This document shows positions 7,451-15,688 of a stretch of DNA of 64,000 bases, one piece after another; position 1 is the stretch's first letter; each line of letters opens with the position of its first letter. This stretch comes from Paenibacillus humicola (lineage in GTDB: Bacteria > Bacillota > Bacilli > Paenibacillales > Paenibacillaceae): assembly GCF_028826105.1 (NCBI RefSeq), contig NZ_JAQGPL010000001.1, positions 2,630,501 through 2,694,500 of the forward strand. Reading direction: 5' to 3'. The translations under genes and the position numbers were made by a program. The notes beneath the pieces are model-generated. The model was not told where the DNA came from. It saw only the letters and a list, made by a program, of their open reading frames with translations, and did not search any database.

Positions 7451-7477
7451 TTAGCAGACGAGCGTTGCGAGTGCTAA
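7451..7477 (+). promoter_or_regulatory. CIRCE-like element (HrcA operator)
   Basis: TTAGCAGAC, nine bases, GAGTGCTAA. The CIRCE consensus is TTAGCACTC-N9-GAGTGCTAA: the right arm is perfect, the left arm matches 7 of 9 and the spacing is exact. It sits just after the -10 of the promoter, where a repressor would block transcription. HrcA normally controls groESL and dnaK operons, so its presence before sugar-transfer genes is unexpected. Confidence 0.6.
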
Positions 7478-7628
7478 TGCATCGCGCTGCAACGACGTCA
7501 AAGTTGCGATAGGAAGCCCTTCATAAATGAACTTCTCCATCAATCATGGATGACATGGTGCCGCCGGACGTTCCACTTATGAATGCGGGTTCCTATTTTT
7601 ATTCAGCGAATTGGAGGGATGTTTTCAC

Positions 7629-8669
7629 ATGAAGGCTTTATTGCTGGCTGGAGGATTAGGCACAAGGCTGCGGCCGCTTACGGAGCGCTGGCCCAAGCCG
7701 ATGGCCCTTGTCGGGAATCGGCCTTGGCTGGAGCATGTCGTCCTGCATCTGAAAGAAGAAGGCATCGAAGAAATCGTGATGGCCGTGAAGCATGCGCCCG
7801 AAACGATCCGTCAATATTTCGGCGACGGAAGCCGGTGGGGCGTAAACATCCAATATGCGATCGAGGAATCGCTGCTCGGGACGGCGGGCGCCATCAAAAA
7901 TGCCGAGCCTTTGCTCGGGGACCGGTTTCTGGTACTCAATGCGGATATCATTCAGCGGACACCGCTCGTTCCGCTGATCGATTTTCACCACAAAAGCGGG
8001 GCGCTCGTGACGATCGGCCTCACGGAAGTGGAGGATCCGTCACATTACGGTGTCGTGGAGCAAGCCGAGTCCGGCCGCATCGCGCGTTTTGTCGAAAAGC
8101 CCGCTCTTCATGAGGCGCCGTCCCGCCGGATCAACGCCGGTATTTATGTCATGGACAAAGAAGCGCTTCGTTATATCCCGCCGAAACGGGAGGTATCGAT
8201 CGAACGGGAGACGTTCCCGCTGCTCATTGAGCAAAGCGGCGGCTTATACGGACGGCTCCTCGGCGGATATTGGCTTGATATGGGGACAACCGATCGCTAC
8301 CGCAAGCTGCACCGAGACATTCTTGACCGGACTTTTCCGCTGCAGCTGCATGCAGCGGAACGCGATCAGAGCATTTGGATCGGGGAGGATGCGGAGATCG
8401 GCTCCGGCGTACTGATCGTTCCGCCCGTTCTGATCGGCAGCCGCGTCCGCATCGGCGAGCGGAGCGTCATCGGCCCGTACACCGTCATCGGCGACGATTG
8501 CGAAATCGGGGCGCAGGTGCGTTGCGCCGAAAGCATTCTGTGGGACCGCTGCAAGGTTCGCATGGGCGCGCAGCTGAACCATTGCATTTTCGGGCACGAT
8601 CTCGAGCTTGGACCGCATCACAGGCTGCACGAGGCTGTTATGAATCGCGTACCGGGAGGGATTTCGTGA
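7629..8669 (+). CDS. Sugar-nucleotide pyrophosphorylase-like protein (mannose-1-P guanylyltransferase/ADP-glucose type)
   Basis: 346 residues. The N-terminal nucleotidyltransferase domain shows the signature LLAGGLGTRLRPLTERWPKP at the extreme N-terminus, then LGTAGAIKNAEPLL and VLNADI. The C-terminal third has hexapeptide-type repeats of a left-handed beta helix (VLIGSRVRIGERSVIGPYTVIGDD). It would make an NDP-sugar from a sugar 1-phosphate and NTP for the glycosyltransferase that follows. GGAGGGATG lies upstream at proper spacing to the ATG, and the stop overlaps the next start. The sugar specificity cannot be told from the sequence alone. Confidence 0.85.
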   Translation: MKALLLAGGLGTRLRPLTERWPKPMALVGNRPWLEHVVLHLKEEGIEEIVMAVKHAPETIRQYFGDGSRWGVNIQYAIEESLLGTAGAIKNAEPLLGDRFLVLNADIIQRTPLVPLIDFHHKSGALVTIGLTEVEDPSHYGVVEQAESGRIARFVEKPALHEAPSRRINAGIYVMDKEALRYIPPKREVSIERETFPLLIEQSGGLYGRLLGGYWLDMGTTDRYRKLHRDILDRTFPLQLHAAERDQSIWIGEDAEIGSGVLIVPPVLIGSRVRIGERSVIGPYTVIGDDCEIGAQVRCAESILWDRCKVRMGAQLNHCIFGHDLELGPHHRLHEAVMNRVPGGIS

Positions 8670-9874
8670 TGAAACGCATCGCTTTTATGAGTACCTATGT
8701 ACCGCAAAAATGCGGACTTGCCACCTATACCCATCATCTTCGCCAAAGCATACGGACCGCGCGCAGCTGGAGCGGCATCGATCCCGTCATTGTCATGACC
8801 GCCCAAGACGACCGGAAGCTGCCGGAAGATCCTTCACTATGGATGCTGCCCAAGCATGAAAGGTCCGCTTACCGGGCGATGGCGGCAAAAATAAACCGCA
8901 GCGACGTAGGCGCGGTTTCGCTCCAGCACGAATTCGGCATTTTCGGCGGGGAAGCCGGCTCCTACGTGCTCGATTTCATCGAGCGGCTGGACAAGCCCTT
9001 GATTACAACGTTCCATACCGTGTTCCAGCATCCCGAGGAGCCGTATCGTTCCATCCAGGAGCGAATTGCCCGTCGCAGCGACCGAATCGTTGTCATGAAC
9101 CGGAAGGCGATTGTTTACCTGCAGCAATCGTATGGCATCCCATCGGTGAAAATCGACTATATTCCGCACGGCACGCCGGAGCCTCGCACAAATGAACGGG
9201 CTGCGATCCGGGAAAAGTCAGGCTGGGCGGACAAAAAGGTGCTGCTGACCTTCGGGCTGCTGAGCAGAGGCAAAGGCTTGGAGACGGTCATCCGCGCGCT
9301 TCCCGATGTGCTGCGTAAGGTGCCGAATGCTTTGTATGTCATTATGGGGCAAACCCACCCGGAAGTCCGCCGCACGGAAGGAGAAGCGTACCGGGAGCAG
9401 CTGCAGTCGCTCGTTCACGAGCTTGGTCTCGACAAGCATGTCCGGATGGTGAACGAGTATGTGGATGAAGATCGGCTTGCCGATGCGATTGCGGGCTGCG
9501 ATCTGTACGTAACCCCTTACCCGGGACTGCAGCAAATTACAAGCGGTACGCTGGCTTATGCGATCGGTCTCGGTCGCCCCGTGCTGAGCACGCCGTACAG
9601 TTATGCGGAAGATATACTGGGCGGCTGCCCCGAGCTGCTTGTACCGGCGGGCGATTCGGAGGAGTGGGGGCGCCGGATCGCGTCCATGCTGTCCGATCCG
9701 GCGGCGCTGAGACAATGGGAGGACCGGATTGCGCGTATCGGCCAGGGAATGCAATGGCCGCAGGTCGGCAAAGCGCACATCCGGCTGTTCGACCAGGCGG
9801 CGGCAGCGAAGCATCCTGAAACGGATCGCGAAAAATCCGCCTTATCCGCAGGAGGCAGGCGGATTGTTTCGTGA
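8669..9874 (+). CDS. GT4 family glycosyltransferase
   Basis: 401 residues with the GT-B fold of family GT4: N-terminal acceptor domain (MSTYVPQKCGLATYTHHL), middle segment FGLLSRGKGLETVIRALP, and the donor-site region ending in SGTLAYAIGLGRPVLSTPY with the family position of the E-x7-E motif altered. It probably transfers a sugar from the nucleotide donor made by the preceding enzyme. The start ATG overlaps the upstream stop by one base, and its own end overlaps the next gene by four bases, so the three genes are translated as a unit. Confidence 0.85.
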   Translation: MKRIAFMSTYVPQKCGLATYTHHLRQSIRTARSWSGIDPVIVMTAQDDRKLPEDPSLWMLPKHERSAYRAMAAKINRSDVGAVSLQHEFGIFGGEAGSYVLDFIERLDKPLITTFHTVFQHPEEPYRSIQERIARRSDRIVVMNRKAIVYLQQSYGIPSVKIDYIPHGTPEPRTNERAAIREKSGWADKKVLLTFGLLSRGKGLETVIRALPDVLRKVPNALYVIMGQTHPEVRRTEGEAYREQLQSLVHELGLDKHVRMVNEYVDEDRLADAIAGCDLYVTPYPGLQQITSGTLAYAIGLGRPVLSTPYSYAEDILGGCPELLVPAGDSEEWGRRIASMLSDPAALRQWEDRIARIGQGMQWPQVGKAHIRLFDQAAAAKHPETDREKSALSAGGRRIVS

Positions 9875-11040
9875 ATGACAACAAAATGAACGTAAGTTTT
9901 CGCCATCTTGAACGGATGACGGACGACACCGGGCTGCTGGAGCACAGTATGGGGCTTATCCCTCGTCGTCAAGAGGGCTATACGACCGACGACAACGCTC
10001 GCGCCTTATGGGCTTGCTTTGTCTGGCTGGAGCGGCTCCAAGATATGCCGCAGACGGAGGAAGCGCGGAAACTGCTGCTCCGGCTCGCGGAAACATATTC
10101 CGCATTTTTGCTGTGGGCCCAGCGTCCGGACGGGTGGTTTCATAATAATTTTCACTACGACCGCACGCCGGAGCGGGAGGACGTTTCGGACGATTGCCTG
10201 GGGCGCGCGATTTGGGCGGCTGCCGCCGCCTGCGTGCAGCCGTTTCATCCGGGCCTAAAGCTGCCGGCGGCGAACGTGCTGCTGGGTGCACTGCGGCATA
10301 TCGAAACGATGACATCTCCCCGCGGCTGGGCGTATGCGCTGTCTGCGTGCTGCTTGCTGATGCGGCTTGAACGGCAGCAAGAAATCCGGGGCTTGCCTGC
10401 CGGACTTATCCGGGAAATCGGCATTCGCTGCTCCGCTTACGTGAAGGAGCTTGAAGCAAAGCTGCTGCAGCTGTACCGGGTGCATGCCGAGCCGGGCTGG
10501 AGCTGGTTCGAACCGGTGCTTGCCTATGGTAACGGCAGCTTGCCCTGGTCACTGCTTGAGGCCTGCCAAGCGTCCGGAAGCGAGAGCGGCCTGAAGACGG
10601 GACTGCTGACGCTCGACTTTCTGACGGAGAGGATGATGTCCCCGCAAGGCTCGATTCGGCCCGTCGGCAACCACGGCTGGGGGACGAAGGACAGGCTGGC
10701 GATGTGGGACCAGCAGCCGCTGGACGTGATGGAGCTGGCACTCGCCGCCGATACGGCGTACCGGGTCACGAAGAGGCGCGAATACCGGGAGACGGTCATC
10801 AGGTGCCGCGAATGGTTTTACGGAAGAAACGACGCCGGCACTGCGCTTATCGATTCGCAGGAGGGCGCGTGCTGCGACGGACTGACGCCGGATGGACCGA
10901 ACGCGAACTGCGGTGCGGAATCGATGCTGGCCTACTTGCTAACGGAAGCGATCTGGAGCGATGCCGTACTGGAGGAAGCCGAGGACGGACGACGGGCAGC
11001 GACGATACCGGCAAAGCCGCAAATCCTTTCCCCCCGTTAA
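9871..11040 (+). CDS. Alpha-toroid glycosidase-like protein linked to GT4 operon
   Basis: 389 residues, cytoplasmic, no signal peptide. The N-terminal HLERMTDDTGLLEHS and GYTTDDNARALWA segments and repeated W-rich helices suggest an (alpha/alpha)6 barrel of the kind seen in glycoside hydrolases and phosphorylases; I cannot assign a GH family. Proteins with this start are typically encoded beside GT4 enzymes. The GTG start overlaps the GT4 stop by four bases, with GGAGG upstream. The last dozen codons lie in a 41-bp imperfect repeat (11005), so the C-terminus may be a recent extension. Confidence 0.6.
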   Translation: MNDNKMNVSFRHLERMTDDTGLLEHSMGLIPRRQEGYTTDDNARALWACFVWLERLQDMPQTEEARKLLLRLAETYSAFLLWAQRPDGWFHNNFHYDRTPEREDVSDDCLGRAIWAAAAACVQPFHPGLKLPAANVLLGALRHIETMTSPRGWAYALSACCLLMRLERQQEIRGLPAGLIREIGIRCSAYVKELEAKLLQLYRVHAEPGWSWFEPVLAYGNGSLPWSLLEACQASGSESGLKTGLLTLDFLTERMMSPQGSIRPVGNHGWGTKDRLAMWDQQPLDVMELALAADTAYRVTKRREYRETVIRCREWFYGRNDAGTALIDSQEGACCDGLTPDGPNANCGAESMLAYLLTEAIWSDAVLEEAEDGRRAATIPAKPQILSPR

Positions 11041-11106
11041 TGGACGCCTGATTGTCCCTGTCAGCATACCGGCGAAATCGCAGATCCTTTCGCCCATTTG
11101 TTGGAC
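11005..11106. repeat. 41-bp imperfect direct repeat at the end of the glycan operon
   Basis: 11005-11045 and 11066-11106 both run from ATACCGGC to TGGAC, with shared CGCA and ATCCTTTC blocks and roughly three quarters identity. The first copy covers the 3-prime end of the preceding coding region. Confidence 0.5.
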
Positions 11107-11225
11107 AGTACATTTTCCCGGTTAGAAAGAGGTGGAGAGAGCAGCGGGTCTTGATAGGATGTTTCCTCGCATAAGAGCGGACCGACCGGCTTGCGGATGC
11201 GGCCTGCAGTCACTCCGAAACGAAA

Positions 11226-11271
11226 CGAAGGGCGCCCCGGCCGATTGCCGGACGGCGTCCTTCGCGTTTTT
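11226..11271. terminator. Bidirectional terminator hairpin
   Basis: CGAAGGGCGCC (11226-11236) pairs with GGCGTCCTTCG (11254-11264), with an inner CCGGC/GCCGG stem and a T run on the plus side. It lies between the convergent glycan operon and the ymaF-like gene. Confidence 0.75.
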
Positions 11272-11656
11272 ACCGGGCGTTCACTTCATTGCCTGTTCGG
11301 CCGCTGTATGCATGGGCATGCGGGCGGCTTCCGCTCACGGTCGTATAGCCCTCGAACAAATGGTAATGCCCGCCGCCGGGAAGCGGAATGGCCGGGCCGG
11401 TCGTTCCTCGGATCTCATGTGTGTGACCCATTTCCATGGAAGTTACGGTGTTATAGCTGTGAACGTGTGGCACGCCGCTTGGTGCGGGCGCCGTCCAGCT
11501 CGCATAGCGGTGCGAGTGGCCATTGTCCACGGAAGTGACGCCGGAAAAGGAATGGACGTGAACGGGTCTTCCATTCCAGGACGTAATGTAAAGCTTGTGC
11601 GAATGCTCGCCGTCGTCGCCGGCATCCATGATAAAACCGCTGACCGGTATATTCAT
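11270..11656 (-). CDS. YmaF-like His-rich protein
   Basis: 128 residues with no signal peptide. The protein is built from repeated units of the form H-x-H-x(2)-x-G-x-T-S-x(3)-G-H-x-H (HSHKLYITSWNG, HVHSFSGVTSVDNGHSHRY, HVHSYNTVTSMEMGHTHEI, then HYHLFEGYTT), the pattern of the YmaF family found in Bacillales. The paired histidines could bind metal, but no function is established. The start ATG at 11656 is chosen because GAAAGGAGA lies just upstream. It is convergent with the glycan operon. Confidence 0.8.
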   Translation of the reverse strand: MNIPVSGFIMDAGDDGEHSHKLYITSWNGRPVHVHSFSGVTSVDNGHSHRYASWTAPAPSGVPHVHSYNTVTSMEMGHTHEIRGTTGPAIPLPGGGHYHLFEGYTTVSGSRPHAHAYSGRTGNEVNAR

Positions 11657-11948
11657 AAGGTCTCCTTTCTTTCCAATGGGTGAAATTACAGGATCAGTAT
11701 ATGGAGGGCGATGGCGGAGGCGTAACGGCGTTTGCCCGCCCAATCGTCCATAATCGGCACTTGGGGGTCCGCGGCCGCGCGTCAGGTATTTCTTTTTCAA
11801 GATACGATCTTCTAACAGATGTCGTTTATTAGGGTTTTTGGTGGATATTGTGGCGGATTTGAGAGAAGTTTGGGGTTAGGAGCAACTTTTCTTGGCCGTC
11901 ATTCGTCAATCCTAAGGCAACGTTAAAAGCGAATTGGGAGATGTTAAC

Positions 11949-12683
11949 ATGAAAACGACGTTCAAAGCACTGACTTATTCCGCCGTATTGGCCGGCATCA
12001 TGACGCTAGCCGCGTGCAGCTCAAACAGCTCAAACGGCAACGCATCGCAGACGAATCCCGTGCCGTCGGTACCTGCAGCTCAGACGTCCAGTCCGGGCGG
12101 CTCCACAGCCGGGGGAGCGGGTTCGTCGGAAACGGGAAGCAGTGCCACAGGGACGTCCGTCACCGGAGGAGCAGCCGATTCGTCCAGTCCGGCCGGTTCC
12201 ACAGCGGGTCAGTCGACCGGATCCGGCAAAACGACAACGACGAACGATGACGATACCGCGCAGCTGAAGGAACTGCTTGCGTCCGCAAAGAAGGGGCGCA
12301 TTCCGGGTATTCCGTTTGCGGCGCATACGAATTTGATCGAGGATGTCCAGAAGTCATGGGGGAAGGCCGACAATACGGATGCGGCGGGCAAAGGGCTGTA
12401 CGCCACATACAGCAAGAAGCATGCCGTCATCGGATTTAATAAAGGGGAGCAAATTTTCGACGTACGCTCCAACGATCCGAAGCTGCAGACGCTGACCTTG
12501 AAGCAGATCGAGCAAACGCTCGGCAAACCTGCCGATATCACGAAAAACGGGGACGACAGCATCTATATCTATCAAGCGAACAGCGATTACCAGTTGAAAT
12601 TTATTATTCCGAAATCGACGGGCAAAGTGGACCACATTTCCGTTTACGCGCCCAAAGATTCCATTAATAATATGGCCGGATAA
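11949..12683 (+). CDS. YjgB-like (DUF4309) lipoprotein
   Basis: 244 residues. A lipoprotein signal peptide ends in the lipobox LAAC (Cys near residue 21), followed by about 80 residues of low-complexity Ser/Gly/Thr linker and then a C-terminal DUF4309 domain (IPGIPFAAHTNLIEDVQKSWGK to the end). It should sit on the outer face of the membrane with the domain held away by the linker. The function of the family is unknown. GGGAG lies upstream of the chosen ATG. The gene is followed by a strong terminator at 12772. Confidence 0.82.
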   Translation: MKTTFKALTYSAVLAGIMTLAACSSNSSNGNASQTNPVPSVPAAQTSSPGGSTAGGAGSSETGSSATGTSVTGGAADSSSPAGSTAGQSTGSGKTTTTNDDDTAQLKELLASAKKGRIPGIPFAAHTNLIEDVQKSWGKADNTDAAGKGLYATYSKKHAVIGFNKGEQIFDVRSNDPKLQTLTLKQIEQTLGKPADITKNGDDSIYIYQANSDYQLKFIIPKSTGKVDHISVYAPKDSINNMAG

Positions 12684-12771
12684 AATAGTTTGGATTCAAC
12701 TTGAAGGGAGGGATCCAAGGGCTCCGTAGTCCAAGGGTTCCGCGCAAAAAGCCGAATAAGAAACCGCAGGA

Positions 12772-12798
12772 AAATGCCGCTCAGTGCGGCATTTTTTT
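12772..12798 (+). terminator. Rho-independent terminator after the YjgB-like gene
   Basis: AAATGCCGC (12772-12780) pairs with GCGGCATTT (12786-12794), five-base loop, seven T. Confidence 0.88.
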
Positions 12799-12897
12799 GT
12801 GGTCAATCGCAGGCGGCGGGGAGCGGTAGAACCGAGCTTAAGAGGAATGGCGGGGCGGCGGCTTATTGGCAGCACCGGCAAAGGGACACGTCAGGCA

Positions 12898-12926
12898 TTG
12901 ACGCTCGACAAAATGCAAGCTATAAT
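12898..12926 (+). promoter_or_regulatory. Strong sigma-A promoter for the DUF6530-like/GIY-YIG pair
   Basis: TTGACG (12898-12903), a 17-base spacer and consensus TATAAT (12921-12926). A palindrome TTTAGT-N6-ACTAAA (12953-12970) follows downstream of the expected start of transcription and could be an operator. Confidence 0.82.
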
Positions 12927-12952
12927 GAATCGAGAAATCAGTTACTTAGTAA

Positions 12953-12970
12953 TTTAGTAAATTCACTAAA
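12953..12970. promoter_or_regulatory. Operator-like palindrome
   Basis: TTTAGT, six bases, ACTAAA, placed between a consensus promoter and the coding start; overlapping TTAGTAA repeats lie just upstream. The binding protein is unknown. Confidence 0.4.
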
Positions 12971-12986
12971 TCGAATAAAATGAGGG

Positions 12987-13472
12987 ATGAAATTGAACAT
13001 ACCGACAACGTTAAAACATAAACCGGTCATCGTTTCGGAAAATTACGAGCAGGTGGATGGGCGTTATGCCCGGAATACGGACGCCAAGGGGCTCTCCCTT
13101 GGGCTGGCCCAGTGGAACGACCGGGGGAAAGTCGATATTTCCGCCAAGGTGTGGCGATATACGGGGGAGAAATGGTCCCGCCAGTCGGAGGAGCTGCCGC
13201 TTCATCGCGTGCTGGATTTGTCGATTCTCATTTGCCGCGCTATGGCGCATTTCCGCGACGCTTACCGGTATGAGCATTTGTACGATCCGCAGCAGCCGGT
13301 CATCGACCGCATCGGCCTGCAGGGGGACGCCATGACCGTAGCGGTCTGTACGGAAAACGACAAAATCGACGAGGATATGAAGCTGTTCAGCCAGGCACTC
13401 AGCTCCGACGACGAGCTGATTGGAGAACGGCTTCGCACGCTGGCCCGCATTTTGAAGGAAATGGGCTATTAA
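12987..13472 (+). CDS. Conserved hypothetical protein (DUF6530-like)
   Basis: 161 residues, no signal peptide or membrane segment. The pattern (ENYEQVDGRYARNTDAKGLSLGLAQWNDRGKVDISAKVWRYTG) resembles the DUF6530 family, whose function is unknown. The ATG at 12987 is very close to GAGG; a TTG two codons later (12993) has better spacing and may be the true start. It is followed after 26 bases by a GIY-YIG protein, and the pair share a promoter and a terminator. Confidence 0.65.
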   Translation: MKLNIPTTLKHKPVIVSENYEQVDGRYARNTDAKGLSLGLAQWNDRGKVDISAKVWRYTGEKWSRQSEELPLHRVLDLSILICRAMAHFRDAYRYEHLYDPQQPVIDRIGLQGDAMTVAVCTENDKIDEDMKLFSQALSSDDELIGERLRTLARILKEMGY

Positions 13473-13498
13473 ATCCTCGCTTCGGAAAGGAGGACAAA

Positions 13499-13861
13499 AT
13501 GGATAAGACGAAACGCAAGGAGCTGCTGGAGGAATTTAAACAGATCAAATCGTACATGGGGGCGATCCGGATCACGAACCGGGCCAGCGGCAAAATCTTC
13601 GTCGCCGCCTATCCCAATCTGAAGAACAAATGGCTGACTTTGCAGGCTCAGCTGGACATGGGCCGCTTTGCGAATGCCGCGCTTCAGAAGGATTGGAAGG
13701 AGCAGGGCCCCGATGCCTTCGATTTCGAGGTGCTCGAGGAAAAGGAATCGGGCAAGGTAACCGATATGCGCTGGGAACTGAAGCAGATGGAGAAGCGGTG
13801 GTTTGAGAAGCTGCAGCCTTTCGGCGACCGGGGGTACAATAAGCCGCCGGCGAATGGATGA
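13499..13861 (+). CDS. GIY-YIG nuclease family protein
   Basis: A 120-residue stand-alone protein. The GIY-YIG-like core is recognisable in GAIRITNRASGKIFVAAYPNLKNKW and in the later FEVLEEKESGKVTDMRWELKQMEKRW, where the conserved glutamate occurs. The typical GIY and YIG tripeptides are altered (GAI, VAA), as in other short Bacillales members, so nuclease activity is uncertain. AAAGGAGG supports the start. It belongs to one operon with the upstream gene. Confidence 0.72.
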   Translation: MDKTKRKELLEEFKQIKSYMGAIRITNRASGKIFVAAYPNLKNKWLTLQAQLDMGRFANAALQKDWKEQGPDAFDFEVLEEKESGKVTDMRWELKQMEKRWFEKLQPFGDRGYNKPPANG

Positions 13862-13895
13862 AGGACGAAAGGAAGTAAAACGGAATCGAAAAAAT

Positions 13896-13930
13896 GACCC
13901 GTCAGGCTTGCGCGCCTGGCGGGTCTTCGT
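13896..13930. terminator. Bidirectional terminator
   Basis: GACCCGTCAGG (13896-13906) pairs with CCTGGCGGGTC (13915-13925), T-rich on the plus side and A-rich upstream, between convergent genes. Confidence 0.8.
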
Positions 13931-13958
13931 TTTATTCTGTCCGTAAACTTGCCGCTGT

Positions 13959-15434
13959 TCAGGCCGTTTGCTCCTGCTCCGGTTTCGGCTCCGTTTGCGG
14001 CGCCTCGGCCAAATGGACGCGCCGTATGAAAAAGCCCAGGATGAGCGCGATGCAGCCAATAAAGAATGAAACAAGAAACGCATTGTGCAGCCCGGCAACA
14101 AGCCCCTCCGCAGGATTCGGATTCGGCGTCGTCGCATTATATTTTTTCGTGCCGGCCGACATAATGCTGATAAACAGCGCCGTGCCGACGGCGCCTGCGA
14201 CCTGCTGCAGCGTGTTCAGGATCGCCGTTCCGTGCGGGTACAGGTGGCGGGGAAGCTGATTCAGCCCCGTCGTCTGCGCCGGCATCATGACAAGCGAAAT
14301 GCCCACGAGCAAAATGATATGGAGCGTCACGACGAAGCCCGTGGTCGTATGGACGGAAATGCCGGTGAACAGCCAGATCGACAGCTGCACGAGAATCAGC
14401 CCCGGCACGACCAGCACGCGAGGGCCGAACCGGTCGAACAGCTTGCCGGAAACAGGCGCCATGGCACCGTTGATGATACCGCCCGGCATCAGCGTGAGCC
14501 CCGCCTTGAACGCGGTCATCATCAGCGCGGTCTGCAGAAACAGCGGAAGCAGGATCATGGTCGAGAACAGCGTCATCATCAGCACGAGCATCAAGACCGT
14601 GACGAGCGTGAACATCGGAAATTTAAACGTCCGCAGATCGAGAATCGGATCGCGCACGGTCAACTGACGGACGATGAACAGCACCAGCGCCAAGCCTCCG
14701 GCGATGAGCGTCCACACCACTTCGGGCGTGTCCCACGAGCCTTCGCCCGCTTTGCTAAAGCCGTATACGATGCCCCCGAAGCCGATGCTGGACAGCAGGA
14801 TCGATAAGATATCGACCTTGGGCCGGGTCAGATCGGACACGTTGCGCAGAAACGCACCCGCGAAAATGACGGAGAAGGCTGCGAGCGGTATGACGAGGTA
14901 AAACAGCCAGCGCCAGTTCAGCTGGTCGATAATGAGCCCCGCCAGCGTCGGCCCGATGGCCGGCCCGAACATGATGACCAGGCCGATCATTCCCATTGCC
15001 GCGCCTCTTTTGTCCGGGGGGAAAATAATCAGGATCGTATTCATCAAAACGGGCAGCATGAGACCCGTCCCCAGCGCTTGAACGATACGTCCGGCGAGCA
15101 GCACTTCGAACACGGGCGCCGTTCCGCATATGACGGTTCCGGCCAGGAACAAAATCATGGCTGACAGAAACATTTGCCTTGTCGTAAACCACATTTGAAG
15201 CAGCGCGGTGACCGGCACGAGAATACCGATGACGAGCATATAAGCCGTGGACAGCCATTGAATCGTGGCCGGCGTCAGGCCGAATTCGGTTATCAAATCC
15301 GGAAACGCGATGTTCAGCAGCGTCTCGTTCAGAATGGCTACAAAAGCGCCGATGACGAGCGCGGCGACGATCGGCCCTTTTTTGATTCCGGTTAAATCGG
15401 GTGAAGCGTGAGCCGCTTCATTGGAAACGTTCAA
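13959..15434 (-). CDS. DHA2 family MFS multidrug transporter (EmrB/QacA type)
   Basis: 491 residues with about 14 membrane segments, as in the EmrB/QacA drug:proton antiporters. Motifs include LNETLLNIAFPDL in helix 1, the W-L-x-T-A-Y-M-L segment (IQWLSTAYMLVIG), and GPAIGPTLAGLIID in the antiporter motif. The best start is TTG at 15434, eight bases after GGAGGGG; an upstream in-frame start has no such site. The C-terminus is charged and Glu/Pro-rich. No regulator gene lies beside it. Confidence 0.88.
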   Translation of the reverse strand: MNVSNEAAHASPDLTGIKKGPIVAALVIGAFVAILNETLLNIAFPDLITEFGLTPATIQWLSTAYMLVIGILVPVTALLQMWFTTRQMFLSAMILFLAGTVICGTAPVFEVLLAGRIVQALGTGLMLPVLMNTILIIFPPDKRGAAMGMIGLVIMFGPAIGPTLAGLIIDQLNWRWLFYLVIPLAAFSVIFAGAFLRNVSDLTRPKVDILSILLSSIGFGGIVYGFSKAGEGSWDTPEVVWTLIAGGLALVLFIVRQLTVRDPILDLRTFKFPMFTLVTVLMLVLMMTLFSTMILLPLFLQTALMMTAFKAGLTLMPGGIINGAMAPVSGKLFDRFGPRVLVVPGLILVQLSIWLFTGISVHTTTGFVVTLHIILLVGISLVMMPAQTTGLNQLPRHLYPHGTAILNTLQQVAGAVGTALFISIMSAGTKKYNATTPNPNPAEGLVAGLHNAFLVSFFIGCIALILGFFIRRVHLAEAPQTEPKPEQEQTA

Positions 15435-15688
15435 GTCGGGTCCCCTCCAGCGAACTGCTTTTTGCAAATCTTATTTTCCCATATTACCATTTCGGGGTAC
15501 TCAAGAACAACCGTTCGCTTTCCTTTTACATGAATTTTATTTTTGCTCCTTCCTGGGCGGGCGGACAAAGAATGGAAGACGGGACAAAAATGTCCTATCC
15601 CCGTCCGTCAGGGGGCAAAAAAGTCCGGTTGCGGGCAAAAAAGCGATCCGCTATGTTGTTCCTATCCCAATCAAGAAAGGAACCGGAA

